From Singulisphaera sp. GP187 (lineage in GTDB: Bacteria > Planctomycetota > Planctomycetia > Gemmatales > Gemmataceae): a DNA stretch of 39,412 bases. The notes under the pieces are model-generated. The model was not told the DNA's origin. It did no database searches and saw only the letters and a list, made by a program, of their open reading frames with translations. The stretch is taken from positions 1 through 39,412 of the forward strand of contig CAMDQN010000061.1 of NCBI GenBank assembly GCA_945905925.1. The letters run 5' to 3'. Of the stretch, positions 1-7,730 are shown one piece after another. The first letter of the stretch is position 1, and each line of letters begins with the position of its first letter. The translations under genes and the position numbers were made by a program.

Positions 1-140
1 GCTTTGTCGGTGGTGATGGCCGGCGGGTCCACCTTCAGTGGGCGCTGGGGCGGCCGAGATTCTTCAGCGGCGAGCAGACAGACACCAGCGAGCAGCACCA
101 ACCCGAGCGCCGCGGCTGCGATGTTGCGTTTCGCAATCAT
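1..140 (-). CDS. Exported protein, N-terminal fragment (runs off the left edge)
   Basis: Reading the minus strand from the ATG at 140 gives an open frame of about 46 residues that is still open at the window edge. It begins MIAKRNIAAAALGLVLLAGV, a short basic start followed by a hydrophobic stretch, and reaches AAEESRPP, so it looks like a Sec signal peptide with cleavage near the AA. The mature part starts with a proline-rich linker and then a DPPAITTDK stretch. No domain can be recognised from this short piece. The gene is transcribed leftwards, in the same direction as the small gene at 181-387, with about 40 bases between them, so the two may be co-transcribed. Existence of the gene is fairly clear; its function is unknown. 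Confidence 0.6.
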   Translation of the reverse strand, partial: MIAKRNIAAAALGLVLLAGVCLLAAEESRPPQRPLKVDPPAITTDK

Positions 141-180
141 TGGGAGAACGCCTTGGTTCCAGTGCGTGTCTCGGCGGAGT

Positions 181-387
181 TCACTTCGGCTGCCGCTTCT
201 TCCAGTTGTCGAGCCACTTGTCGGGATCCCAGTAGTGGTCTTCCTGGTCCTTGAACATGTAAGCGTGCATGAACGAGCGGCGTACCGGCGGGAGGTTGTC
301 CGCGGTCGGGTCGATCTCGAATGCCAGCGGCATCGGCGCGCCGTTCTTCCGGACTAACCAGATGAGTCGAACGAGCAGTGGGGCCAT
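181..387 (-). CDS. Small hypothetical protein (68 aa)
   Basis: A 68-residue frame from the ATG at 387 to the stop at 181. The sequence starts MAPLLVRLIWLVRKNG and ends in an acidic/aromatic then basic tail (DQEDHYWDPDKWLDNWKKRQPK region). The frame is open further upstream to 537, but that extension is rich in Pro, Gly and Arg and looks like non-coding DNA, so the internal ATG is preferred. The N-terminal 12 residues are hydrophobic and could be a weak membrane anchor. It lies just upstream of the partial exported protein at 1-140 on the same strand and diverges from the PcfJ-like gene. I do not recognise a family. The many Trp/Tyr and charged residues near the end are unlike random shadow translation, which is the main support for calling it real. 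Confidence 0.5.
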   Translation of the reverse strand: MAPLLVRLIWLVRKNGAPMPLAFEIDPTADNLPPVRRSFMHAYMFKDQEDHYWDPDKWLDNWKKRQPK

Positions 388-608
388 CTTCGGGCGGGCG
401 GGCGCGAGTAGTGAGAATGGGTATACCACGGTCGGGATCGAACCGCCAGCGCCTTCCCCAAGAAGGCGACCAACTCCTTGACGAACCGGCGTGGGATCGG
501 TTAGTGTCAATCTACCGGGGACACTCTCGCGACACATTCCGCTACGCGAACCGGTACCGACGAGCGAGCGTGTCCCCCGCGTACAACGGACCCGATGTCC
601 GTCTCCGA

Positions 609-1937
609 ATGCCTCGGCAACCCGACCGGTGTGAGCAGTTCCGTACCGACCGACGAGCCAAACGGATCTCCCGGCTCAACACGCGACAACCGAAAGTCCA
701 ACTCCACCGCGCACTGGACCGCCCCGCAGACCCCTTCGCGGTCGTCGAGGCACACGCCCGGCATTTCGCCGAACCGACCGGCCCGCCTGGCCAAACCCAA
801 CCCACGCTCCGGCCCGAACTAAAGGTACTCCGACACCTCGCGCACGTTTGTTGGGAGCGGTCGCGATTACTCGATACGTTCGAGGCGGCCAAGTACGCCG
901 ACGCTCTGGTGGCTCTGTCCGCGCACTGGCGAGACTGGCTCCGACCGCTCGACGCCTGGGAACCGCCCGACGGCGACACCGCCGCGCAGTTCGGTACGCT
1001 CGCCCGGCACGTGCTCGCCTCCTTCGACGTGCCGCGATTCCTGGACGCCGCGTGGCACTCCGGCACCACCAGCGAAGGGGTGCGCCAACAGAACTGGTTC
1101 AAACTGGTCGGGAGCGGCCGGAACATTCGCGAGGCCGTTAACCTGCCGCTGACGCTGACGCGATGGATGGCGCACCATTTCATCACCACACCGCCCGAGT
1201 TCGACATCCCGGCCGCGTTCCGCCGCGCGTGGGTACTCGGTCTCGGTGGGACCGAAGAACTGGCACGTTCGCTCCTCGCGACCCGACTCGGCTCCGAACT
1301 CCCGGCTGACGACTTCTGGGAATCTGTGGTTCGCTGGTTGGTCGCGCACCCGGAATTGGCTGCGTACCACCACGGACCGGTAATCGACTTCCTCCACGAC
1401 CAACGGTTTGTGCCCTCGGTGCCAGTTCCGCTCAGCCGCGGCGCGCGCCGGCTCGTACCGCCGAAGCCAAATCTGTGCATGACCGGGCGCAGGCCCGACG
1501 CGATGCTCCGCGCGGTCGCGGACTGGCACCGGTGGCTCGCGACCGCGCGCCGACCGTTCGCGTCGTGGGCGCCCTCGACCTTCCTGCCACTAACACTCGC
1601 AATACCCGCGACCGAGATCACCGGTACGAACATCTACGCGATCACGGAGTTGATCTGTACTACGGAATTGGCGGAAGAAGGCGCCGCGATGGGCCACTGT
1701 GTCGCAACCTACGCGAACCTCTGCCGAACCGGGCAGTCGTCGGTGTGGTCTCTCACCGCGGAGGACGCGAACGGTCATGTCGAGCGCTTGCTAACAGTCC
1801 AGGTGTCGAACTGGCAGCGCCTGATTGTTCAGGCGCGCGGGAAGTGCAACCGCGTGGCATATCCCGAGGAAGCGGCGGTTCTCGCGAAGTGGACACAAGC
1901 CGGCGGCCCGGCATTGTCGGCGGCGCTGGCGATGTAA
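609..1937 (+). CDS. PcfJ-like protein
   Basis: The frame is open from 378, but the first roughly 75 codons (before the ATG at 609) are Arg/Pro-rich and contain a 7-bp hairpin at 450-468, so I place the start at 609 (442 aa); 417 is the alternative. The C-terminal part (about residues 340-425) carries the PcfJ-type signature: an EEGAAMGHCVATYA block, then a Gly-Gln-Ser-Ser-Val-Trp-Ser-Leu strand, then LTVQV and an IVQARGKCNR block. PcfJ was named from an enterococcal conjugative plasmid, but the domain is also found in chromosomal genes of unknown function. No conjugation gene is present here, so it is an orphan. The middle is helical with many Trp and Leu. There is no signal peptide, so it should be cytoplasmic. 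Family call is moderately sure; the biochemical role is unknown. Confidence 0.72.
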   Translation: MPRQPDRCEQFRTDRRAKRISRLNTRQPKVQLHRALDRPADPFAVVEAHARHFAEPTGPPGQTQPTLRPELKVLRHLAHVCWERSRLLDTFEAAKYADALVALSAHWRDWLRPLDAWEPPDGDTAAQFGTLARHVLASFDVPRFLDAAWHSGTTSEGVRQQNWFKLVGSGRNIREAVNLPLTLTRWMAHHFITTPPEFDIPAAFRRAWVLGLGGTEELARSLLATRLGSELPADDFWESVVRWLVAHPELAAYHHGPVIDFLHDQRFVPSVPVPLSRGARRLVPPKPNLCMTGRRPDAMLRAVADWHRWLATARRPFASWAPSTFLPLTLAIPATEITGTNIYAITELICTTELAEEGAAMGHCVATYANLCRTGQSSVWSLTAEDANGHVERLLTVQVSNWQRLIVQARGKCNRVAYPEEAAVLAKWTQAGGPALSAALAM

Positions 1938-2138
1938 CCGCTTTCGCCGCGGGGGTCACCAGCAGCGTCGCGGGCCGTGGCGGGCCTCGTTCATCACGAA
2001 CCGGCCAATCCCGCGAGCGCGAAGGTAGCGGTCGCACCTGTGGCGGATCGGCGTAATCGGAGCGGCGAAGCACTTGCCACGGCGGGCGGAACGGGCGAGA
2101 ATCGACACGCCTCTCACGCAGTCTCACCGAGAACCAAC

Positions 2139-3029
2139 ATGCTCCGCCTGTTCAGTCTGTTAGCAATCGCAGTGTTCGCGTCGTCCGCGGGCGCGGCCGA
2201 TCCGGTCAAGCACGCGTTCCTCGCGACAGGCGGGGAAACGTTCATCACCGACGAGGCCGGCAAGGTGACGTGGAAATACGCGCACTCGTCGCGCGACGGC
2301 TGGGTTCTCGATAGTGGCAACGTTCTGCTCGCTCTCTCGAAGAGCAAGACCTATCCGCACGGGGCGGTCATCGAGGTGGATAAGGACGGCAAAACGGTGT
2401 TCGAGTTCAAGGGGACGCAGGCGGAAGTGAACACGGTTCAGCCGCTGACCGACGGAAAGGTGCTTCTCACCGAAGCCGGGGACAAGCCGCGTATTCTCGA
2501 AGTCGGCCGCGACGGAAAGATCGTTGCCGAGGTTGGTCTGACGGCGCAAACGAAGGATCATCACTTACAAACGCGCATGACGCGGAAACTGGCGAACGGG
2601 AACTACCTCGTACCTCAACTGCTCGACCGCGTGGTGCGAGAGTACGACGCGAAAGGCAAGATGGTGTGGGAAGTGAAGACGCCGCACATGCCGTTCACCG
2701 CGATCCGCCTTCCCGACGGCAACACGTTGATCGGCTGCACGCTCGGCAATCTGGTGATCGAGGTGGACAAGGACGGCAAGGAAGTGTGGCGCGTGACGAA
2801 CGACGACTTACCTAACAAGCCGATCAACGACGCGTGCGGCGTGCAGCGGTTGGAGAATGGCAACACGGTCATCACGAGCCACCACGCGACCGCGAATCAG
2901 GTGAAGTTGCTCGAGGTGACACGCGAGAAGAAAGTGGTGTGGACGTACACCGATGACCGCAGAGGCGGCATTCACCACTTTCAAATTCTCGACGCGAAGG
3001 GCAAACCGGAGAAGCACCCGCTCCGGTAG
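2139..3029 (+). CDS. Secreted PQQ/arylsulfotransferase-like beta-propeller protein
   Basis: A 296-residue protein starting at the ATG at 2139; a longer frame exists upstream, but the signal peptide (MLRLFSLLAIAVFASSAGAA, cleavage after GAA) fixes this start. The mature part consists of repeated blades of about 40 residues with the pattern 'DGN-L' or 'NGNYLV', followed by a 'DKDGKxVWE' strand: for example GKMVWEVKTP, GKEVWRVTND and KKVVWTYTDD. This is the pattern of PQQ-like and arylsulfotransferase-type propellers. About six blades are visible, and no quinone-binding or catalytic residues can be assigned. It would act outside the cytoplasmic membrane. It stands alone on the plus strand and converges on the lipoprotein gene at 3046 with only 16 bases between. 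Fold is well supported; the ligand or substrate is unknown. Confidence 0.75.
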   Translation: MLRLFSLLAIAVFASSAGAADPVKHAFLATGGETFITDEAGKVTWKYAHSSRDGWVLDSGNVLLALSKSKTYPHGAVIEVDKDGKTVFEFKGTQAEVNTVQPLTDGKVLLTEAGDKPRILEVGRDGKIVAEVGLTAQTKDHHLQTRMTRKLANGNYLVPQLLDRVVREYDAKGKMVWEVKTPHMPFTAIRLPDGNTLIGCTLGNLVIEVDKDGKEVWRVTNDDLPNKPINDACGVQRLENGNTVITSHHATANQVKLLEVTREKKVVWTYTDDRRGGIHHFQILDAKGKPEKHPLR

Positions 3030-3045
3030 CACGCGGCACGATCGT

Positions 3046-3486
3046 CTACTTCGGAACCGCGACGGTCAGGTCGAAGTCGGCTTTCGTCGTGCCGCCTGCG
3101 GGGACGTCGAACGTGAGTGTGGTCTTCGCGTTGTACTCCTCGGGGACAAGTGACTTCCGCACGGCCGCTGGCTTGTCGGCGGTCGGGGGCGCGCTTGACT
3201 GCACCGTGTCGTCACCGGAGAAGGCGGTGATGCTCACCGTGTGCTTGCCGACGCTCGCGCCGGGCAGGTTCGTCGTCGAACCGAAAAGTTCGTAGCGGCC
3301 GTTGGCGTCAGTTTTCCCGACTGAACCCGGGCCGGGGTTAGCGCCTTCCGACGGCTGGAACACGACCGTGGCATTGGCCAGCGGTTGTCCGTTGACTTTG
3401 ACCGTCCCGGAGACCGGAGCGACCTTCGAACCACCACAACCTGCGATCACGAAAAGACCAAGGATAATCCAACAACGACCGCGCAT
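3046..3486 (-). CDS. Lipoprotein with carboxypeptidase-regulatory/transthyretin-like domain
   Basis: A 146-residue protein. The N-terminus has a lipoprotein signal peptide ending in the lipobox FVIAGC, with Cys17 as the acylated residue. The rest is one Ig/transthyretin-like fold: VSGTVKVNGQPLANATVVFQP, then TDANGRYELFG, then GKHTVSITAF, ending with a TLTFDVPAGG strand. This is the pattern of the small lipoproteins that accompany DUF1559 proteins in planctomycetes, where the gene usually sits just downstream, as it does here (80 bases after the DUF1559 stop, same strand). It is probably expressed from the DUF1559 promoter and anchored in the periplasm, where the domain may bind sugar or protein. 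The substrate is unknown. Confidence 0.8.
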   Translation of the reverse strand: MRGRCWIILGLFVIAGCGGSKVAPVSGTVKVNGQPLANATVVFQPSEGANPGPGSVGKTDANGRYELFGSTTNLPGASVGKHTVSITAFSGDDTVQSSAPPTADKPAAVRKSLVPEEYNAKTTLTFDVPAGGTTKADFDLTVAVPK

Positions 3487-3566
3487 GAGTACGCCCCCGT
3501 TACAAACTCGCCGGACACAACGATCGCGCCCGGCTGGAAAAGGAAAACCTCCGTTCGGACACGGAT

Positions 3567-4529
3567 TCAGTTAGTAACGACTTCCCCACCCTTGATGGTG
3601 GCCATGTTCCGATACGAGGTGATGTTGATGGACTCGCTGACGAAGATCACGGAGCCGTCGGCCTTCGCGAAGTTCCCGCCCGCTGTGTGGTAGCTGTAGA
3701 ACGAGTAGCGGTTCTTCCAGTTGGCGACGGTGCCGCCCGGATCCTTGAAGTTGAGCGGGATGGCACAGGTGCCGTGAACGTAGTTGGGAAACGCCCAGCC
3801 ACCGCAGTGCTGGTCGAACGAGTGACTGCTCTCGCCGACCATCAGCGTGTTACTTGTGCCGTCGGTGATGGCGAGCGTGGTGAGCTTGCGCGAGCCGTCC
3901 TCGCGATAGAAGATGCCATTTCCCGCGTCCAACCCCTTTTGCCCGAAGGCCGGATCTGGGTCGGTGTTCGGGTGTGCGGACCCGATGGGGTTGTTGTTTG
4001 TCGCGCCCAGACCATTGATACCCCAATTCGATCCGCTGACCCCGCGGTAGTTGATCAAGGCCATTGTGATCTGAGGTGTCCCGGTAAAGTTCGCCCAGTT
4101 GGTTGCCGTGTCGCCAGCTTCGTTCGCCGTCGGACACCGGAAGGTGTTAATGCGAATGGCAATGCCCGCCTGCGCGTTCCCCAGTGTCCCGCCGGGGATG
4201 TTGTACTGAGAGGCGACCGTGCCCTGTTCGATGTACGGCAAGATCCGGGCGATCCAGGTCCAACTGTTCGCGGGAGCCGCGACCGAGGCGGCGGCCCAGT
4301 TGTACTGCACGCCTGTCCCGTTGTACGGGAAGCGGCCTTCGGCATCGTGGAAGTTATGGACCGCGAGACCAATCTGCTTGAGGTTGTTCTGACACTTCAT
4401 GCGTGCGGCGGCCTCGCGCACCTTCTGAACGGCCGGGAGTAGCAGCCCGATCAGGATCGCGATAATAGCGATCACCACCAACAACTCGATCAACGTGAAC
4501 GCGAGCCGCTTACGAATGCGATTGTCCAT
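3567..4529 (-). CDS. DUF1559 protein with type IV pilin-like N-terminus
   Basis: A 320-residue protein. It begins with a basic leader and the prepilin motif [10 protein letters not shown] (Phe11 as +1, Glu15 as +5) followed by a long hydrophobic helix to about residue 30; the -1 residue is Ala instead of the usual Gly. Next comes the [25 protein letters not shown] block typical of DUF1559 (shown here as the [14 protein letters not shown] core). The C-terminus has the family's H-X9-DG motif exactly (His, nine residues, AlaAsp-Gly region at KADGSVIF). These proteins are greatly expanded in planctomycetes and are thought to be processed and placed in the envelope like pseudopilins, but their function is unknown. 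It is transcribed ahead of the lipoprotein gene. Family call is near certain. Confidence 0.93.
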   Translation of the reverse strand: MDNRIRKRLAFTLIELLVVIAIIAILIGLLLPAVQKVREAAARMKCQNNLKQIGLAVHNFHDAEGRFPYNGTGVQYNWAAASVAAPANSWTWIARILPYIEQGTVASQYNIPGGTLGNAQAGIAIRINTFRCPTANEAGDTATNWANFTGTPQITMALINYRGVSGSNWGINGLGATNNNPIGSAHPNTDPDPAFGQKGLDAGNGIFYREDGSRKLTTLAITDGTSNTLMVGESSHSFDQHCGGWAFPNYVHGTCAIPLNFKDPGGTVANWKNRYSFYSYHTAGGNFAKADGSVIFVSESINITSYRNMATIKGGEVVTN

Positions 4530-4817
4530 GATAGAACCTGGGGAGTGGTGGGCGAAATAACACGATCTGAATATGAGTTGATTTTCTCCTCACTTCTCCG
4601 GTGGTGCAACTGGAAACGATAGCAATTCTGTGGGCTTCAGCGCCGCGATCGGTGACTGCGTCTGATCCCTCACCACCAGTCACGGGGGCGTCCGAGAGGT
4701 CGATTCTCACTCCCGTGGCGCAGTTCTTGCACGCATGGGCTAGACGCGCACCACGCGTTTCGGGTAGGGTACGGATGTCTATGATCCTCCCCGTTCCCGT
4801 ACCGCCCAAGGTTCACC

Positions 4818-7043
4818 GTGCCAGCCCCCACCCAACTGCCGCCCGAACTGCTTACCGCCATCCGGCGATACTGGGGGTTCAAGTCGCTCCGACCGCTTCA
4901 GGAACAGGCCATTCGCGCGGTCCTCGGCAAGCGTGATTCGCTCGTCGTCATGCCCACCGGCGGCGGAAAGTCGCTCTGCTTTCAGGCGCCGGCGGTCGTT
5001 CGTGGCGGGCTCACAGTGGTGGTTTCGCCGCTCATCGCGCTGATGAAGGATCAGGTGGACGGACTGACTCGCATCGGCGTCCCCGCCGCGCGGCTCGACA
5101 GTACGCTGAATGCAAACGAACGAACCACCACTTACGAAGGCATTCGCAACGGCACCACGCGACTCGTGTTCACGTCCCCAGAACGACTCGTGAACACCGA
5201 TGTGTTTCGCATGCTTCAGAACGCCAATACGCATACGGTCGCGATCGACGAAGCTCACTGTGTTAGCCACTGGGGGCACGACTTCCGCCCGGAGTACCGG
5301 CAACTCGCTCGGCTCCGCGAGTTCTTCCCCAACGCGTCCGTTCACGCGTACACCGCGACTGCTACCGAACAGGTGCGGCGCGACATTGCCCAGCAACTCA
5401 ACCTCAAGAACCCAGAGATTCTGGTCGGGAACTTCGACCGGCCGAACCTCACGTTCCGCGTTCTGCCCAGGCTTGATCTGGTCTCGCAGGTGCGTGAAGT
5501 GATCGACCAGCACGCCGGTGACGCGGGCATTGTGTACTGTCTACGCCGCAAGGACGTGGACGAGATGACCGGGTCGCTGAAGACCGCGGGGTACAAGGCG
5601 GTGCCGTATCACGCGGGGATGGAGAACGCGCTCCGCCGCGACACGCAAGATGCGTTCGCCCGCGAAGACGCGGACATCGTCGTCGCGACGGTTGCGTTTG
5701 GGATGGGTATCGACCGCTCGAACGTGCGGTTCGTGATACACGCGGCGATGCCCAAGACCATCGAGCACTACCAGCAAGAAACCGGGCGTGCCGGCCGCGA
5801 CGGGCTTCCTTCCGAGTGTGTGCTGCTCCATTCGGGCCAGGACTTTCTTTCGCTGAAAGCAATTATCGAGAAGTCCGCGGACGAGGCACAAGCCGCGCCC
5901 GAGTACGTCGTCGCGAGCATCAAGCATCTCGACGAAATGGCGAAGTACTGTCGCGGGGCACTGTGTCGTCACAAGGCGCTTGTGCAGCACTTCGGACAGA
6001 CCTACGACACGCCGAACTGCGGCGCGTGCGACATTTGCCTCGGCGACACGCAGGAAGTCCCGGACGCGGTCGTCGTTGCGAAGAAAATTCTGTCGTGCGT
6101 CGCGCGTGTGAAAGAGAGCTTCGGCATCGCGCACGTGATCGACGTGCTTCGCGGAGCGGACACGGCCGCGATCCGGCAGCGCGGGCACCAGGAACTCAGC
6201 ACATACGGGCTTCTGAAGAACGTTCCGAAAGCGGACCTCCGCGACTGGATCTATCAGCTCATCGGGCAAGAAGTTCTGGTTCAAGCGGGCGACGAATACC
6301 CGCTACTCAAGTTGAATGCGGGGTCGTGGACCGTGATGAACGGGAAGCAGACTATTCGCCTCATCCAACTCGCCAGGCGTGAGAAGCGGAGCGGGTCCGC
6401 GACACCGGGGCAACCGTTCGCGCTGCCCGCCGGAGCCGACGCGGAGTTGTTCGAGGTGTTGCGGAAACTCCGCCGACAAGAGGCATCACGGGACGGCGTT
6501 CAACCATATCAGGTGTTCCCGGACACGGTGCTCGCGGAGATGGCACGCGGCCGACCGACCACCGATGTCGCGTTACGCCGAATCTCCGGCGTCGGCGACG
6601 CTCGGCTCCGCGACTACGGCCGCACTTTTCTGAAGGCGATCATCGCGCACTGTCTCCGCACCGGACTCGCGGAAAACGTGCCGCTGCCGAAAATCACACC
6701 CGCAGCGAGAGCAGCAACCGCGCCGGCGCTCCCGGCCCCGAAGCCGTCAGGCAAGAAGGACATCGCGTTCAAGATGTTCCGCACGGATGCGTCGATCGCG
6801 GAGGTGGTCTACAAAACCGAGCTATCGCCCTCGACGATCAACGAATACCTCGCGGAGTTCGTGCGAGCGGAGAAGCCGAAGTCGATCTTCCGGTGGGTGC
6901 CCGAAGACGTGTGCGAGCGGATCGCCGCCGCGGCGGAGATTCACGGCACCGGGCTCCTCAAGCCGGTGTTCCTCGAACTCAACGGCGAAGTGAATTACGA
7001 GGCGATTCGAGTCGTGTTCGCGTTTCTTGAAACACAAGCCTAA
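4818..7043 (+). CDS. recQ: ATP-dependent DNA helicase RecQ
   Basis: A 741-residue superfamily 2 helicase that unwinds DNA 3'-5' in recombination and fork repair. Start is the GTG at 4818 (MPAPTQLPPEL). Visible in order: the Q-like FRPLQEQ-type motif (here LRPLQEQ, residues 25-31), Walker A PTGGGKS (46-52), DEAH (144-147) followed by the RecQ aromatic-rich loop CVSHWGHDFRPEY, motif III TATAT, motif V VATVAFGMGID and motif VI QETGRAGRDG. Then come the RQC zinc-binding cysteines (YCRGALCRH ... CGACDIC, about 377-407) and an HRDC domain at about 535-610 with the ISGVGDARLRDYG hairpin. The C-terminal helix-turn-helix domain (about 650-740) is of the type seen in longer bacterial RecQs. The gene stands alone; its stop overlaps that of the convergent SprT-like gene. 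Confidence 0.97.
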   Translation: MPAPTQLPPELLTAIRRYWGFKSLRPLQEQAIRAVLGKRDSLVVMPTGGGKSLCFQAPAVVRGGLTVVVSPLIALMKDQVDGLTRIGVPAARLDSTLNANERTTTYEGIRNGTTRLVFTSPERLVNTDVFRMLQNANTHTVAIDEAHCVSHWGHDFRPEYRQLARLREFFPNASVHAYTATATEQVRRDIAQQLNLKNPEILVGNFDRPNLTFRVLPRLDLVSQVREVIDQHAGDAGIVYCLRRKDVDEMTGSLKTAGYKAVPYHAGMENALRRDTQDAFAREDADIVVATVAFGMGIDRSNVRFVIHAAMPKTIEHYQQETGRAGRDGLPSECVLLHSGQDFLSLKAIIEKSADEAQAAPEYVVASIKHLDEMAKYCRGALCRHKALVQHFGQTYDTPNCGACDICLGDTQEVPDAVVVAKKILSCVARVKESFGIAHVIDVLRGADTAAIRQRGHQELSTYGLLKNVPKADLRDWIYQLIGQEVLVQAGDEYPLLKLNAGSWTVMNGKQTIRLIQLARREKRSGSATPGQPFALPAGADAELFEVLRKLRRQEASRDGVQPYQVFPDTVLAEMARGRPTTDVALRRISGVGDARLRDYGRTFLKAIIAHCLRTGLAENVPLPKITPAARAATAPALPAPKPSGKKDIAFKMFRTDASIAEVVYKTELSPSTINEYLAEFVRAEKPKSIFRWVPEDVCERIAAAAEIHGTGLLKPVFLELNGEVNYEAIRVVFAFLETQA

Positions 7044-7525
7044 CCTTCTTCGCACCAGATCAACCTCCCGCGATTCGAGCCACATGGCCGGCAGTACCAC
7101 CCTTCGGCCCGCTGCGGGCGCCGGTGCCGGTCGTACTCCGCGGCACACCCAGGACACACCGCGCGCCACCGACCGCGCGGCATCTCGGTTTCCTCGCCGT
7201 AACACGCTTCGGGTCGCGCGCCGAGTTCGCGGCACTTCGCTTGCCATACCGCGTCGTGCCCGTGACGCGGACCGACCATCGCGTGCGAGAGTTCGTGCAG
7301 CAAAGTATCAAGTACCTCGGCGTCGGAGTTGCACGCCGCGAAGTGGACCGACAACTCGATGCGCCCGGGTTCGCCACGGTGCGGGTAGAAGCAGACGCCG
7401 GCGCGGCGCACGTTCCCGTTGAACCCAAACTCCCACGCTGAAAGCCCGTGCGAATCCAGAAGCGCGCGGGCTTGTTCGCGCACTCGGGCCGCGCGCTCGG
7501 TCAAGCGAAACGGAACCTCAGTCAT
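7040..7525 (-). CDS. SprT-like zinc metalloprotease-type protein
   Basis: A 161-residue protein starting at the ATG at 7525; a GGAG sequence six bases upstream supports this start over the GTG at 7537. The active-site motif HELSH is at residues 77-81, followed by the SprT-typical HGHD (88-91), where the first His is expected to be the third zinc ligand. A C-terminal zinc ribbon has CPGC (124-127) and CRPC (145-148). This is the SprT/Spartan arrangement: a protease core followed by a small zinc ribbon. Spartan proteins cut DNA-protein crosslinks; bacterial SprT roles are less clear. No signal peptide, so cytoplasmic. It is convergent with recQ, and the last base of its stop codon (TAG, 7040-7042) lies within the recQ stop region (TAA, 7041-7043), so both genes end in the same four bases CTAA. 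Confidence 0.85.
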   Translation of the reverse strand: MTEVPFRLTERAARVREQARALLDSHGLSAWEFGFNGNVRRAGVCFYPHRGEPGRIELSVHFAACNSDAEVLDTLLHELSHAMVGPRHGHDAVWQAKCRELGARPEACYGEETEMPRGRWRAVCPGCAAEYDRHRRPQRAEGWYCRPCGSNRGRLIWCEEG

Positions 7526-7562
7526 CGCCCACTCCACTGTGCTGCGCGCGATTCATGAAAGA

Positions 7563-7639
7563 GGTATAGCGTCGGATCCAGAGGGTCCACCACTGTACCA
7601 CGTCACGTGAAACGGCCCCTCCGGGTCCGACGCTATACC
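7563..7639. repeat. Imperfect paired palindrome, BIME-like
   Basis: The outer 14 bases, GGTATAGCGTCGGA at 7563-7576, are repeated exactly in inverted orientation at 7626-7639, and pairing continues imperfectly inward (GGATCCAGAGGG against GGACCCGGAGGGG). The centre holds the palindrome TCACGTGA at 7603-7610. The right arm read on the minus strand matches the arm of the perfect hairpin at 23158-23237 at about 19 of 27 positions (shared core TAGCGT, then CCCG-AGGGG), so the two elements appear to be one family. It lies between divergent genes, where a terminator is not expected. Confidence 0.7.
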
Positions 7640-7660
7640 AATTCCGAACAACCAACACCA

Positions 7661-7688
7661 TTGACTCCATCGCCACGACAGTAACAAT
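7661..7688 (+). promoter_or_regulatory. Possible sigma70-type promoter for the DUF4198 gene
   Basis: TTGACT at 7661-7666 is followed after 16 bases by AACAAT at 7683-7688. This matches the -35 consensus at five of six positions and the -10 at four of six. Transcription would start about 35 bases before the ATG at 7731. Planctomycete promoters often diverge from this consensus, so the call is tentative. Confidence 0.3.
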
Positions 7689-7730
7689 GGCGATTACAAC
7701 GTAGCCCCCGATTACAACCCGAGATCGATC

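Noticed and set aside
542..1633. Long open frame on the minus strand opposite the PcfJ-like gene
   Set aside because: It is Ser/Arg-rich without any motif and is the usual by-product of a GC-rich coding region; the plus-strand frame has the PcfJ signature.
4530..4817. Possible riboswitch or small RNA in the 288-base gap before recQ
   Set aside because: I found only weak short inverted repeats and no known riboswitch core or T-tract; nothing can be named.
7563..7639. Possible insertion-sequence remnant with inverted ends
   Set aside because: At 77 bases there is no room for a gene, and the arms match another palindrome in the window, so a REP/BIME-type element explains it better.
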